Below, piece by piece: positions 22,427 to 34,626 of a DNA stretch of 64,000 nucleotides; position 1 is the first letter of the stretch; every line of letters starts with the position of its first letter. The notes under the pieces were generated by a model. The model saw only the letters and a program-made list of their open reading frames with translations. It ran no database searches and was not told the DNA's origin. Source of the stretch: Wurfbainia villosa (lineage: Eukaryota; Streptophyta; Magnoliopsida; Zingiberales; Zingiberaceae); contig CM045987.1 of assembly GCA_025175895.1 (NCBI GenBank), positions 37,102,113 to 37,166,112 on the forward strand. Reading direction: 5' to 3'. Both the position numbers and the translations under genes were made by a program.

Positions 22427-22506
22427 CGAACCGGTGGGTGGATGTTGGCCGCCATTTTTGATGTAGGGCTTGTTGTGGCGGTTAGTCCTCGGTGACAAGC
22501 AACACT

Positions 22507-22518
22507 GCTCTGATACCA
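22507..22518 (-). other. tRNA-Met primer binding site of element E
   Basis: The minus strand reads TGGTATCAGAGC, a perfect match, two bases from the LTR at 22521. Confidence 0.93.
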
Positions 22519-22520
22519 CT

Positions 22521-23626
22521 TGTGAGGATCGGATGGCCGGCTAGAGGGTGAATAGCCCTTCGTTTGGATAAGCGTATTTTGCTTGTCTACAAAACGTTAG
22601 CGCAAGCGGAATATACAAATATAAATAAAGACAAGCAAAATAGAAACAAGCAATACAAACACCAAGATATAACGTGGTTCACGGCTACGCCGCTAATCCA
22701 CGGTCCGATTCGTCCACGGTGAATCACTCCGCCAAAACCAATCACTATCGGTCTCTCCTTTGCACAAAGCTAGGTGGAGGTAACCTTTACAACCAAGATC
22801 ACTCTTCTTACAAATAGAATGGAGTAAAAGCGAGTAAGAAGAGTTTAGAGCTTGTGGGGCACTAGGAAGATTGTTTGGAACTTAAGCATTAACCCACCAA
22901 AGCTCCACACCCTCTCTTTTTATAGAGAGTGTTGATTTCTTCCCGTTGGCCGCCATCAGTCGACTGATGCCCTTGGCAGTCGACTGACGCCACTACAACG
23001 GCCTCCGAACACGTCGGATGCCGACCGTTGTTGTCCAACGGAACTCTTGGCAGTCGACTGCTGGACCTCACCGATCGGCTACGGACCCGTAGTCGATCGC
23101 CGCCCGATACGAGCGGCTGTCAGGCTAAAACCCTATTGACGATCATTGCCGCCTTAGCGATGATCGTTATCTTGGCAATCGACCGCTAACGATGGCGCCG
23201 ATCATCGCGCCACAAACCGGGCCAAATGGCCAGATACCACAACTACCCTTCCCGGGTTACAATCGCTCCTCTCATTTTCGGAGTCCCTCGCCTTGAAGTT
23301 CTCTCTTCGTCTCGGCCACGTCCTCGGCGGCATCGACGGCTCTGCAATGCTCCTTCGCGTCTCTTGCCTCGAAGTCTACTTCCTCCGGCTTCACTCCAAG
23401 CTTCTCGTCCGGCGGTCCCTCGGATGCTCCAAGCGCACGGCTTCCGCAAAGCTATCCTTCACCGACTCAAGGCACGAGTCATGAGATGTGAAACTCGCCA
23501 CGGCTCCATGTGCGAATTACTAAGTCCTGCACGACTTCAACGCACATATCAAATCAACATATCAAACTAACTTAAACCCTTTGCCACACCATCAAAACCA
23601 TATCACGGCAAGAGATTGCCCTAACA
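22521..23626 (-). repeat. 5' LTR of element E
   Basis: 1106 bp, ends TGTGAGGATC and CCCTAACA. It holds AGTCGACTG palindromes at about 22957, 22978 and 23051 that are altered in the partner LTR. Confidence 0.92.
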
Positions 23627-23631
23627 CAAGC
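23627..23631. repeat. target-site duplication of E, right copy (CAAGC)
   Basis: Matches 18225-18229 exactly. Confidence 0.92.
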
Positions 23632-26250
23632 GTGCTCGAAAAGATAATCAATTAGACTCCTACATGTCGCATTGTCGTCTTGGCCATGTGAGCAAGAAAT
23701 GCATATCCGAATTACACCGATGTGGAATTCTTGAATCATTTGAATTAGATTCATATGATACATGCGAATCATTCTTAAAGGGAAAGATAACCAAGTTAAC
23801 TTTTACTGGAAAAGGTGAACCGATGGGAGAGTTGCTTGGTCTAATACATATTGATTTATGTGGACCTATGTCAACTCAAGCTCTAGGAGGCTATAGCTAC
23901 TTCATTACCTTCACCGATGATCACTCACAGTTTGGGTATATGTTCTTGATGAAACACAAGTCTGAAGCCTTTGAAAGGTTCAAAGAATTCAGAAATTAAG
24001 TAAAGAAACAACTCGGCAAGGGTATTAAAATACTTCGATCGTATCAAGGTGGTGAATACTTGAGTTAAGAGTTTCTAGATTATCTAAGGAACAATGGTAT
24101 ATTGTCTCAATGGACTCCGCCGTATACACTATAGCTTAATGGTGTGTCTGAGAGGTGAACCTTAACCTTGTTGGGCATGGTTAGGTCGATGATGAATCAC
24201 GCGAATCTTCTCAAGTCCTTTGGGGCTATGTACTTCAAACTGTTGTTTACTTGCTAAATAGAGTTCCGACCAAGGTAGTCTCTACTACTCCATATGAGAT
24301 ATGGAATAGTAAGAAACCTCATTTATCTTACTTAAAGATATGGGGTTGTCCTGCTTATGTGAAGCGGACTGTATCAGACAAACTGAATGCTAAGTCTGAT
24401 AAATGTCTATTTATTGGATACCCTAAGGAAACGAGGGGTTACCAATTCTATCATCCTATGGAACAAAAGGTGTTTGTTTCAAGGTATTCTGTGTTTCTAG
24501 AGAAAGAGTTTCTCTTGCAAGAAAATAGTGGGAACGTCGTTGAACTTGAGGAGGTTCAAGAGATTCCAATAGGCATTAAGGAGATACCTAGTCAAGCACC
24601 TCAATCGATAACTCATAGTGATGAGACATCGACTGAACCTATTGTGACACCAAATCTTCGTAGATCTGGTAGGACACACAACATTCCTGAGAGATATCGA
24701 TTTCTCATAAGCGAATCGAACGATGTATTACTCATTGATGATAAGAAGCCTACCAGTTATGAAGAAGTTCTGAAAAGTTCAGAAAGGGGCAAATGTCTTA
24801 AAGCCATGAAGTTGGAAATGGATTCCATATATGAAAATCAAGTTTGGAACTTGGTGGACTCACCTGAAGGCATTAAGCCTATAAGGTGCAAGTGGATTTT
24901 CAAGAAGAAGACCGACATTGATGGTAATGTGATTACCTTTAAGACTAGATTAGTGGTGAAAGGCTATCGTCAAAAGCAAGTTGTTGATTATGACGAGACC
25001 TAATCACCAGTAGCTATGCTTAAATCCATTCGGATGCTCCTAGCCATAGCGGCTCATTATGACTATGAGATATGGCAGATAGATGTGAAAATGACTTTCC
25101 TTAATGGAAATCTACTCGAGGATGTGTATATGATATAGTCCGAGGGTTTCACATCAGTTGATAAAACCAAGGTATGCAAACTTTGATGGTCCATTTCTGG
25201 ACTGAAGCAAGCATCCAGGAGCTGAAATATCCGTTTTGATGAGACAATCAAAAGGTTTGATTTTATCACAAAATCCTGATGAACCCTGTGTGTACAAGAA
25301 GGTTTGTGGGAGTGCAATCGTATTCCTAGTATTGTATGTAAATGACATATTACTTATAGGAAACGATATATCTGTCTTACAGTCAGTTAAAATTTGGTTA
25401 TCCAAAATATTCTCCATGAAAGATTTGGGAGAAGTGACCTACATCCTCGGGATTAAGATCTATAGAGATAGATCGAAACTGTTACTTCATCTTTCGCAGT
25501 GTACATATATAGACCGAGTGCTTAAGAGGTTTAGCATGTCAAAATCCAAGAATGGTTTTCTTCCCATCTGGCATGGGATGCACCTTTCGAAGTCTATGTG
25601 TCCGTGCACAAAAGACGAAAGGATTTACATGAGTAAGATTCTTTATGCATCCGCAATAGGATCTATCATGTATGTTATGTTATGTATGAGGCCCAATATA
25701 TCGTATGCTCTGAGTGTCACGAGTTTATATCAATCCGATCCAAGAATGGATCACTGGGCAGTTGTTAAGACAATTCTTAAGTACTTAAGAAGAACTAAGC
25801 ATGTGTTCCTAATATATGGAGAGGGTGATATGGTAATACGTGAGTATACGGATGCCAACTTCCAGACAGACAAGGATGATTCCAAGTCTTAGTCTGGTTA
25901 AGTATTTACCTTAAATGGAGGAGCAATAAGTTAGGAAGGTTCCAAGCAAGACACTATAGTGGATTCTGCCACTGAGGCAGAATACATTGCAGCTTCGGAA
26001 GCAGCAAAGGAAGTAGTTTGGATCAAGAAGTTCATCTCTGAACTTGATGTGGTCTCATCAACGATCCAAACATGTTCTTCGCCGCTATCTTTTGATCAGA
26101 GAGATTATAAGTAGGAAGGAAATATAAATCGAGAAGATTCCTACTGAAAGGAACTTAGCGGATCCTTTAACTAAGGCCTTACCTCAAAGTATGTTTGAGG
26201 GTCATATTAGAGCTTATGCTATTGGATGCCATGGCGATTGGCATTAGGCC
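23632..26250 (+). pseudogene. element D pol: integrase, RT, RNase H
   Basis: GAG-pre-integrase (MSHCRLGHVSKKCISEL ... CESFLKGK, with the first zinc-site residues degraded), integrase core (HIDLCGPM near 23855), then frameshifts and stops at about 23998, 24066 and 24130-24160. Integrase C-terminal part and RT start are open from 24251 to 25003. RT continues to 25892 and RNase H remains to about 26210. Catalytic damage is clear: the second integrase Asp reads Tyr (RSYQGGEY) and the RT box is YVND at 25335-25346 instead of YVDD. No active product is possible from this copy. Confidence 0.88.
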
Positions 26251-26261
26251 AAGTGGGAGTT
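26251..26261 (+). other. polypurine tract of element D
   Basis: AAGTGGGAGTT directly before the LTR start at 26262. Confidence 0.8.
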
Positions 26262-28050
26262 TGTTAGTAACATATGAGAGATGTCCTAAGGCAATCACCT
26301 TATGTTTGTACCATTTATTTGATAAATGAAGATTCACTATTTGAGTATACATATTTTCATGTATTTGATTGGATCTTAAACTCATTTACTGAATGTTCGT
26401 AATACAATTCACAATATGAGAGAATTTGTGATTGGATCACAACTAGTGAGTATCTCTACATGTGTAATTGTGATGTATTGGAATTATCCCTAGTTGATGA
26501 ATTGATGTATTCAGACACCATCAATTCTGTTAAGACTAGCACGAGTTATACTCCTTGGTTTATCGAAGCAGCTGTTCCTCATTGGCTGGAGACATTGGGA
26601 TGTCCAGAGTTAATCATGAATGCTAGTTATGGTAACTAGTTCATTGGAGTGACTAACAGTAAAACTTCATATGGTTCTCTGCATATATGGATATGTCAAT
26701 TAAGTTCTTACTGTAGCTTAAGTGTGATGTTCCTTTGACTTGCAGTATTCAAGTCATCTTGGTCACGAAGACTTATGCTTTGACATCTTAAGCAAGCATC
26801 TCCGAGGAGATGTGGACCCAGGATGATTGGATATAAGTCGAAGTGGTTGAAGGTGTTTGAATATCCTACAAATGATTCACCACTCCTTGCGAGGAGATGT
26901 ATACCCTTGGCCTCTCGTCAGATTGTTACTAAAGTTTTTGGCCAGAGCATTACATGTTTAGAGTAAGGTACTCTTGGATACATGTGTAGTAACTAGAATC
27001 CGTAGGACGAGGAAGTAATACTTGGGCTAGGTGTGACGTAGTTAGCCTAGTGGGGATTGACACTATAGACCTTGTTCTAAACCAAGTGGGTATAAGATGA
27101 GTGAAGGGAATGGGGCATGATTTTCTATAGCTGTTGAAGGGTTTCAGAAGCGTTCTGGGATAAACCGTTGATTTTTTTATTAATTAGGGATCATAATGTA
27201 CTACTAGGTGTCACTCATGATGATTCTATAATTAATGGTTAATTATAGATAGCCAACATAAATTGGGAACCTATTTGGTCACACACACAACGAGCATTAT
27301 CCAAAGGATTTAAAAAGAGTTTAGAATAGGATTCTCAGATCGTGAGAGACTAGGTTTGGTTGGACCAAACAAAGAGCGAGTATGAAATGGTTTCAGTCGT
27401 ATCGGAAGCATGGATAGGCCGTGTCTTATGAATACATGCTGGATGAACCAAATTGGTTTGGTTTGTTTTAAATGAATGAACCAAAGTTGGTTTGGTTCAT
27501 TTTAACTTAAAATAGACCAACACGGTTTTATTTATTTTAACTTAAGTTATTGGATCGGGTTAATGGGTTTTGGTTATGAACCAATAACTCCTAGGAACAC
27601 ACACATTCTATGGGTTTATTTTAACTTAAGTTATTGGATCGGGTTAATGGGTTCATTTTAACTTAAAATAGACCAACACGGTTGATGGTCAAGAAACACA
27701 CATTCTATAAAAACGCGGCTTAAGGGTTTTTGAAAAACCCTAAGAGTTATTTTTGGAAATAACTAGCCTCCTCTTCTTCCTCCTTGCCCTTGCCGCCCAC
27801 TTGGAGTTGCTGCCCAAGTTTGTTGCTGCCACCTTCTTGTCGCCGGCCAACCACCAGCCGCCAGCCACCCTTGGCCCACCCTCAGCCTCCGACAAACCAC
27901 CCTTGGCCGCCAGCGACCAAGGAACAACCGGCCAAGCCTTTGGCCGGTTATCTTCTCCACCAAGTTTTGGACAGCTTGTTTCTCTCTTCATAGAGAGGTC
28001 ATTTGCTCAGTGTTTTGTGCTCCGATAGTGACTTACTTGCCGGAGATTGG
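26262..28050 (+). repeat. 3' LTR of element D, first part
   Basis: Starts TGTTAGTAACATATGAGAG. It contains about 170 bp of repeated GAACCAAATTGGTTTGGTT-like and TTATTGGATCGGGTTAATGG phrases (27430-27680). The Pro/Ala-rich open frames at 27740-28028 arise from compositional bias and are not claimed as genes. It is cut by A at 28050 and resumes at 37055. Confidence 0.82.
28046..28050. repeat. target-site duplication of A, left copy (ATTGG)
   Basis: ATTGG precedes A and recurs at 37050-37054. Confidence 0.92.
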
Positions 28051-28984
28051 TGTTGGGATGTATACTGAAAGCCTAGCTCTTTAGTATGAACATCTTTATT
28101 TTGAAATAAGAATCACATGATCATTGTTTGCACTTTTATATTTATTATATTTTGTGCAAATTGTCTAATACTTTACATTGTAGATAACATGGTGCTTGGG
28201 TGATGGCACAGAAGATCATGTTATCAGTCCCTTGTAGAGTATAAGTAGAGGCTCACAACCAAGATGGTCTTGGACAAACCATTGGCATGGTTGTAGTGTA
28301 GCTTGGTATTGTTTTATCTTGAACATAGAGTTACACTAGTACACTTAGGTGCATTGAGCAGGACCGACATAGAGGTAATTCAATTTATTGCTGACTACAT
28401 AATTGAATCGGACCTCGGATATTATGTTGTACATGCTCTTAATCCCGATATAATAACGGGCACATGTACTTAGTATTTATTTCTTTGATTTACCAGAGGG
28501 TGAGATTTCTATGGATTAAATCAATATGCCCGGTAAGTTGGGAAATGATATTATTTACATGGTGTGCCGTTGATTATAGAAGGAATCCATGTCCTATATA
28601 TTAGGTTGATGATGTCCCCTTGAGGAGCTCATAAGGTTTATCATGTAAACCCCGCGGGTTGACTTAGTCAACATGATGATAAGGTTGAGTGGTACTACTC
28701 GAGGAGTTAGATGTTAATTGATTGATGGTCAGTAAATCAATCGATTGACGGACATTCGATATCTTAAACACGGGGAGATAAATGTACAAATAATATATGG
28801 AGCCCATATTAATTTATGGGGGTTGGTGAGGTAGTTCGATGATGATCCTCTAGTGGACTGGAACATCATTGATGGATCAAGTTTGTGTGGTTCCGATCCA
28901 TCGGGTGGCCAAGACCCAACTCCTCCTCATGGTCCCTATCGTAGCCTTATATAAACCTCATGAAGTCTAGATCAAATGATGGAA

Positions 28985-29258
28985 AACAAATCTCTAAATC
29001 CGACGGTTAGGATTAAATTCCTAGAACCGACGGTTGAGATTAAATCTCTAGATCCGACGGTTGGGATTAATTCCTAGAACCGACGCTTGAGATTAAATCT
29101 CTAGATCCGACGGTTGGGATTAAATTCCTAGAACCGACGATTGGGATTAAATCTCTAGATCTGACGGTTGGGATTAATTCCTAGAACCGACGGTTGAGAT
29201 TAAATCTCTAAATCCGACGGTTGAGATTAAAACCCTAGAACCGACGGTGGAGATTAAA
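28985..29258 (+). repeat. 26-27 bp minisatellite in A's 5' LTR (about 10 units)
   Basis: Units alternate GATCCGACGGTTGAG and GAACCGACGGTTGAG cores separated by ATTAAAT(C/T)CCTAGA. The partner LTR has the same array at about 35560-35825. G and H carry only three or four units. Confidence 0.85.
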
Positions 29259-29275
29259 CCAAGGCCTAACCCTAA

Positions 29276-29290
29276 CTCTATAAAAGGATG
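29276..29290 (+). promoter_or_regulatory. candidate TATA box of A's LTR
   Basis: TCTATAAAAGG lies just downstream of the minisatellite, and the same position is conserved in the 3' LTR near 35845. It is a candidate only; no transcription start is visible from sequence. Confidence 0.4.
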
Positions 29291-30472
29291 GCTATGGGTT
29301 GGGCGGCAAAAGAGGAGTTAATGGTTCATGATGGATGCTAAGGAAATTAGGGTTTTCCCTAGTATGCTTGGGCGGCAAGCAACCTCATGGAGGAAACCCT
29401 AATTAGGGTTTTGGCTCCTTAGGTTGGGCGGCCAAGGAGATGAAGGATGGTGGGCGGCAACCTATGGAGGAGGTTGTCTTCTTCATTGAAGGTGGCTAGC
29501 TCCTAGATCTCTCCTCTCCACCATGCTTAGGCGGCAAGAAACCTATGGAGGAAACCCTAATTAGATTAGGGTTTGGCTCTTTGGATTGGGCGGCTAGGTT
29601 GGAAGTTAGGTTGGGCGGCAACTATAGGGGAAGGGCTCATCTTCTTCCTTCTAAGGGTTGGCCGGCCACTACCTTCTCTTCCTCTACCTTGGGCGGCATG
29701 AAATCCAAAGGAAGCTTGGTTGGGCAGGTAAGGTAGGTGGCAACTATAGGGGAAGTGTTCTTCTTCTTCCTAGGGTGTTGGCCGGTTCCTATCCTTTTTC
29801 CTATACCTTTTGGTGGTGCCCAACCTATTCCTCTTTTCCTCTTGTTTTCCTCTTGGCCGGCGGCACAAGGAGCTAGGGTTTGTCCCTAGTTCGGTTGCTT
29901 GGTTGTTTCCATTATGTTCTCTCTATTCTTGGGGCCGGCGGCATCAATCCTTTGTGGATTGGTGGTTGGCTCAAGCAAGAAGGGAAAGAGAGTTCTTCTT
30001 TCTTTGGATTGAAGAAGATCTAAGAAGCTTCGACTTGTGGAGGATCTTCGCCCACACGAAGTCTACAAGGAGGTTAGGACATACGATAGAAGATCAAGAG
30101 GTATAAAAGTTTTATTAACTTTTATTTATGATCTTTGCATGTTCTTATTTGATATGCTAGCTTATGTTCTTTATGTTAGTATATGTTGATTATACTAGTT
30201 TACATTTGCATGTATTTGTATAATCATGGACCCCGATAAGAAACACAAAAACCGGCGATCCGTCCGTCGTCTCTTCCGCGGCTAATCGACTAGGAGAGTT
30301 GGTTGCTTGAACAACTAGTTTGTTCAAGCGATCACTCGAGTCGTTAGCACGACGATGAATTGGTTGTGCTTAGGAAACTTATCCCATCCGGATTAGTTTT
30401 CATTAGTGAAAATTTTAATCCGGGGACATGGGAGCCAATTAGCATTCCGAGGACTAGCAGATTGCCAACAAC

Positions 30473-30484
30473 TGGTATCAGAGC
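30473..30484 (+). other. tRNA-Met primer binding site of element A
   Basis: TGGTATCAGAGC, perfect, two bases after the LTR end. Confidence 0.95.
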
Positions 30485-31560
30485 CATGGTTTCCGGTTTT
30501 GTATGTTTTTGGATTCGGTTACTTTCATGCACATATCATATATTTTGTATGCCGGATAATAGTAGGATGTGCGTAGGCTAACTTTTTGGTTGCAGGCATA
30601 AGATCCGACTATTATGGCTATATGTGTGTATGTGATTGTTTGTGTATGATTGTATATTATTTGAATCCTTGGGGTTGACAAGGCTAGATTAGTATTTAAT
30701 TTTTGTAATTAAATACGGCATTGTTTAGCCACTCTTTATTTTATTTTACTTTCGATCTAGATTTCATGTACACTCCCTCGTGGAGTATAGGATCGATGGA
30801 TGTAAAATAAAATAGGTTTTATACTCGGCTCGGATCTCCGGATGGCTCGTACATGGCGTAGGAGGAGCGGACGAGGTGGCGACACGACGGGACGCATATT
30901 GGAGAACAATGCCATAATAGTTGGAAAAAATTCTGATTTTTCCATATTTATTGCTGATTTGTTTTATATGCATGTTGTGTGTGCTTGAAAATTCCTCATT
31001 TTCAATTTACTAAGTGGGAGAGGGATATTTTAATTAATTCCCGCGGCCTCCATTACAATTTGACATGTGATGCAACAAACTTGCGTGTCGGCTCTGAGTG
31101 CCTTCCTCCCCATCGGATGAGTTTGTTTGCGGATCACTAGGTCAAATAATGGTTATAGGAAATTATTTAGGAGCGTGTGTACTTCCCCATCGGTAAGGCA
31201 CATAATCCGAGATAATTCCCTTAGTATCGTGTAATGGTGCACACTTAGATGCAAATAAAAAGTATCCTCCCCATCGGAGTCACTGCTTTTATTTGTAGGG
31301 CCAAAGAGGAACCAACTATTAATTTTATTTGTCAAAAAGTAAGGTTGACAAGATAATAAAATTAATGGGTAAAACCTCCTCTTACAAATGTAGAATTCGT
31401 ATACGTCCACACTATCGTGGCATGCGATATTCTCGGTGTTTTGAGGTGTTGGTTGATTTCGGGATTTTATTGTTTTGAGAAATCAATAATATTTGAAATC
31501 TAAAGCAATGATCTATGTGATTCTTAGGATTTTCAAAATTGATTTTCAGTCCACTTGTTG
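30485..31560 (+). other. untranslated leader of element A
   Basis: About 1.1 kb without supported frames. It is homologous to H's leader (50705-51810, opposite strand). Shared phrases include CCTTCCTCCCCATCGG and TAAGTGGGAGAGGGATATTT. Confidence 0.7.
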
Positions 31561-32095
31561 TAATACTAAAGGAAATAAACTTACTGTACCTAGTTAATGT
31601 TGATTGGAAAAGAATCTAGATGTTGTCTTATTTGCTAAGAAGTACAAGTATACACTCTTCAAAGAGTGTCCTCAAGCCATGATTGCTCAAAAAAGGTTTC
31701 TACTTCTAAGCCGAAAGGCAAGAAGAAGAATAAACAAGGTGGAGCAAAGGTAGTGGGAGGATCTCAGGGAAGAGTGAATAAGCCGAAAGGCAAATACTTC
31801 ACTTACTAGAAGACCGGACATGAGAAGAAGGATTATCCCAATCCGAAGCAAGAACAAAAGTATATCTTTTGGTCTAGTCATTGTAACCTGGTTAGCGGTG
31901 TTATCTATCGGCACCTGGTGTGTAGATACGAGAGCCACTAATCATGTCTGCAATACTTTGCAGGGGTTCCAGGAAACCCGACGACTAGCTAAAGGGGATA
32001 TTACAATTTACTTGGGCAATGCCATGAAGATGGCGACTATTGCAGTGGGAGATGTTTTATTTATCTTTTTAGAAAAATAAAGTTTTTGGTTCTTA
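31561..32095 (+). pseudogene. gag remnant and protease of element A
   Basis: Only short gag pieces remain: FKECP near 31660 joined to a Lys-rich PKGKKKNKQGGAK block, then a knuckle degraded to YFTY*KTGHEKKDYP (two Cys replaced). Protease follows at about 31910 as WCVDTRATNHVCN, where the catalytic D-T-G is D-T-R. The capsid part is absent, with a larger loss than in H. Confidence 0.8.
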
Positions 32096-34612
32096 GAAAT
32101 TTTCTTTATGTGCCTTTGTTTAGAAAGAATTGCTTTCAGTTTCTAAATTGTGGATGGATAATCTATTTCTTTTGATGACAGATTTGTTATAAAAGGAATA
32201 GGGACATTATCTATTCAGGTACATAGATAGTAAATTTATGACTTGAACCATGAGCTCCCACGATGCAAATAGAAGTTATTAACTCATCTTCTAATTCCAA
32301 TAAGAGAAAAGAACCTTCGAAAATGAACCAAACATATCTTTGGGATCTTAGGCTTGGTCATATTAACCTAAGTAGAATTCAAAGGTTGATAGCTGATGGA
32401 CCTTTGGGTTCATTAGTGGTGGAGGATCTCCCAACCTGCGAATCTTGCTTGGAAGGTAAGATGACCAAGAGGCCTTTCAAGGCCAAGGGGTATAGATCCA
32501 AAGATGTGTTGGAATTGGTTCATTCTGATTCGTATGGTCCTATGGCAATCCAGGCAAGAGATAGTTTTGAATATTTCATCTTTTTCAAAGACAATTATTC
32601 AAGATGACACTACGATTTGATCGTAGTGGTGAATACCTCTTGGGAGAGTTTAGGAATTACTTATCAGAGACTGGGATTCAATCCCAATTATGCACTTTGC
32701 ACACCCAGTGAGAATGGTGTAGCGTAGCGAAGGAAGAGGACTCTTATGGAGATGGTTAGATCGATGATGAGTTATTCTGACTTGCCAGATTCATTCTGGG
32801 GATATGCCCTAGATACGACGGTATACATTCTGAACCTTGTTCCATCTAAATCAGTGCCTTCTACTCCCACAGAATTGTGGACTAGGCGGAAGCCTAGTCT
32901 AAGACATATTCGGATATGGGAGTCCACATGTCTTTGGAAGGCGTGATAAGTTGGAACCTCATCAAGTATGCATGTTCGTTGGCTATCCTAGGGAACGAAG
33001 GGTGGTTTGTTTTATAGTCCTAGAGATCGGAGGGTGATCGTTTAGTACGAATGCGATTTCTAGAGGAGGACTATGTGATGAACCACAAGCCCACGAGTAG
33101 GATTGTTCTTGAGGAGTTGATAGGGAAGTCACTTGATACCACCGGTACAAGAGGATATACCACATGTCATGCACTGCGTGTCGTGTCGGAGGATATACAG
33201 GTGATACCTCATCGTAGTGGGAGGGTTGTGAGACAGCCTGATAGATTCATATTCTTGGGAGAATCTTTCGATTTGGTCCCTGGCGAACATGAACCTGATC
33301 CCTGGACATATGATGAGGTAATCCAAGATATAAATGCAACATCTTTGCAAAGTGCAATGAATCGAGATTGAATCTATGGATTGAATCAGTCTGGAGCTCC
33401 TATGCATAGCGGCTCATATGAATTTATGAGGTGTGACGGATGGATGTCAAGGCAATTTCCTTAGTGGAAGTCTTGAGAATCCATTTATATGCGACACAGG
33501 AGGATTCATTGCTAAGCAAAAAGTATCTTGTATGTAAGCTTAATCGGTCCATTTGTGGATTGAAGCAAGCTTGAGGTCTTGGAACATCCGCTTTGAGAGG
33601 TAAATCCGGTCTTATGGATTTATTCAAAGTTCGGATGAGTCTTGTGTATATCAGAGATGTGACAGAAACGTAGTGGTATTTTTGTACTATACGTAGATGA
33701 CATTTTGGTGGTTGGCGACAACATCGAAATGTTATCAGACGTAAGGGTATGGTTGTCCAAACAGTATGGTATGAAGGACTTGGGAGAAGTGGGTCACAAC
33801 CTTGGGATCAAGGTTGTTGTGCTTATCCCAAGCTTCATACATAGACATGATTTTGGATCGCTTTAGCATGCAAAACTCCAAGAAGGGTTTTCTACCTTCG
33901 TGCATGGAGTTCCTTTATCTAAGGAGATGTGTCCTAGATCATCCGAGGAGATAGAGGAAGCCTCATGTATGCGCATGCTCATGCGAGACAGATATCCGCT
34001 TTGCCATGGGCATGGCAGAGACATCGAGTAATCCAGAGGGGATATTGATGCGGTAAAGCATATATTGTGGTGCCTGAGAAGGACTAGGGATTATATGCTA
34101 GTTCACCGGGCAGACAAATTACTCCCTGTGGGTTACATATATTCTGATTTCCAATCTGATAGGGATAACAGTAAGTCTACCTCAGGTTTTGTGTTTACTT
34201 TTAGAGGTGGAGCCATAGTATGGAAGAGTGTCAAGGTAAATGCATGGTGAACTCTACCATGGAAGTCGAGTGTATGGCGCCTCTTAGGCGCCAAAGAAGT
34301 TGGTGGCTCAGGGAACTTCGATGGACTTGGATGTGATTCCCGGTTTGCCTGTAACTATCACAATTTATTGTGATAATAATGGTGCGCGGTAAACTCGAAG
34401 GAACCACGAGCCCATAAGGCTAGTAAACACATAGAGTGCAAGTACCACCTGATACGAGAAATCGTTAAGAAGGTAGAAGTTGTTGTCGCCTGGATTGCAT
34501 CAGAGGATGACCTGGTAGACCCTTTTCACTAAGGCCCTTCTGGCGAGCTTTGATAGGCATGTGGAGGAAGGGGAATCGATGTATGGCAAGATAATGACAA
34601 AGATAGTCTTTA
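32096..34612 (+). pseudogene. element A pol: integrase, RT, RNase H
   Basis: GAG-pre-integrase is open to 32607 (LWDLRLGHINLSRIQ; CESCLEGK). A loss of about 97 bp at ~32604 removes the middle of the integrase core. The C-terminal part (MEMVRSMMSYSDLPDSFWGY) is near 32746. A loss of about 186 bp at ~33398 removes the RT N-terminus, exactly as in G. The YVDD box survives at 33690-33701. RNase H is at 34100-34600. Dozens of further one- to four-base losses scatter the frames; many follow the CAG/CTG-to-CG pattern and may be consensus errors, so they should not be read as true mutations without checking. Confidence 0.87.
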
Positions 34613-34626
34613 GTATAAGTGGAGAT
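34613..34626 (+). other. polypurine tract of element A
   Basis: TATAAGTGGAGAT before the LTR. One G of the family's GTGGGAGAT is missing. Confidence 0.75.

Larger units (their letters stand above)
18230..23626 (-). mobile_element. gag-only Sirevirus-like element E (non-autonomous)
   Basis: Complete insertion of 5397 bp with a perfect 5-bp duplication. Minus-strand order: 5' LTR (22521-23626), primer site, gag (22426-20851), about 1.2 kb of noncoding DNA with one inverted repeat, repeated purine tracts, and 3' LTR (18230-19406). No protease, integrase, RT or RNase H is present, so it had to move using another element's enzymes. Gag-only LTR elements of this build are known from plants (TR-GAG type). 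Confidence 0.88.
28051..30470 (+). repeat. 5' LTR of element A
   Basis: Ends TGTTGGGATG and TTGCCAACA. It should contain the promoter. No TATA position is claimed, although TATAAAAGG at about 29279 is a good candidate. Confidence 0.93.

Noticed and set aside
27740..28028. Pro/Ala-rich open frames on both strands
   Set aside because: Overlapping frames on both strands from GC-biased LTR sequence of D; no domain or start context.
28985..29258. Regularly spaced repeats resembling a CRISPR array
   Set aside because: Units are head-to-tail with no unique spacers and the locus is a plant LTR.
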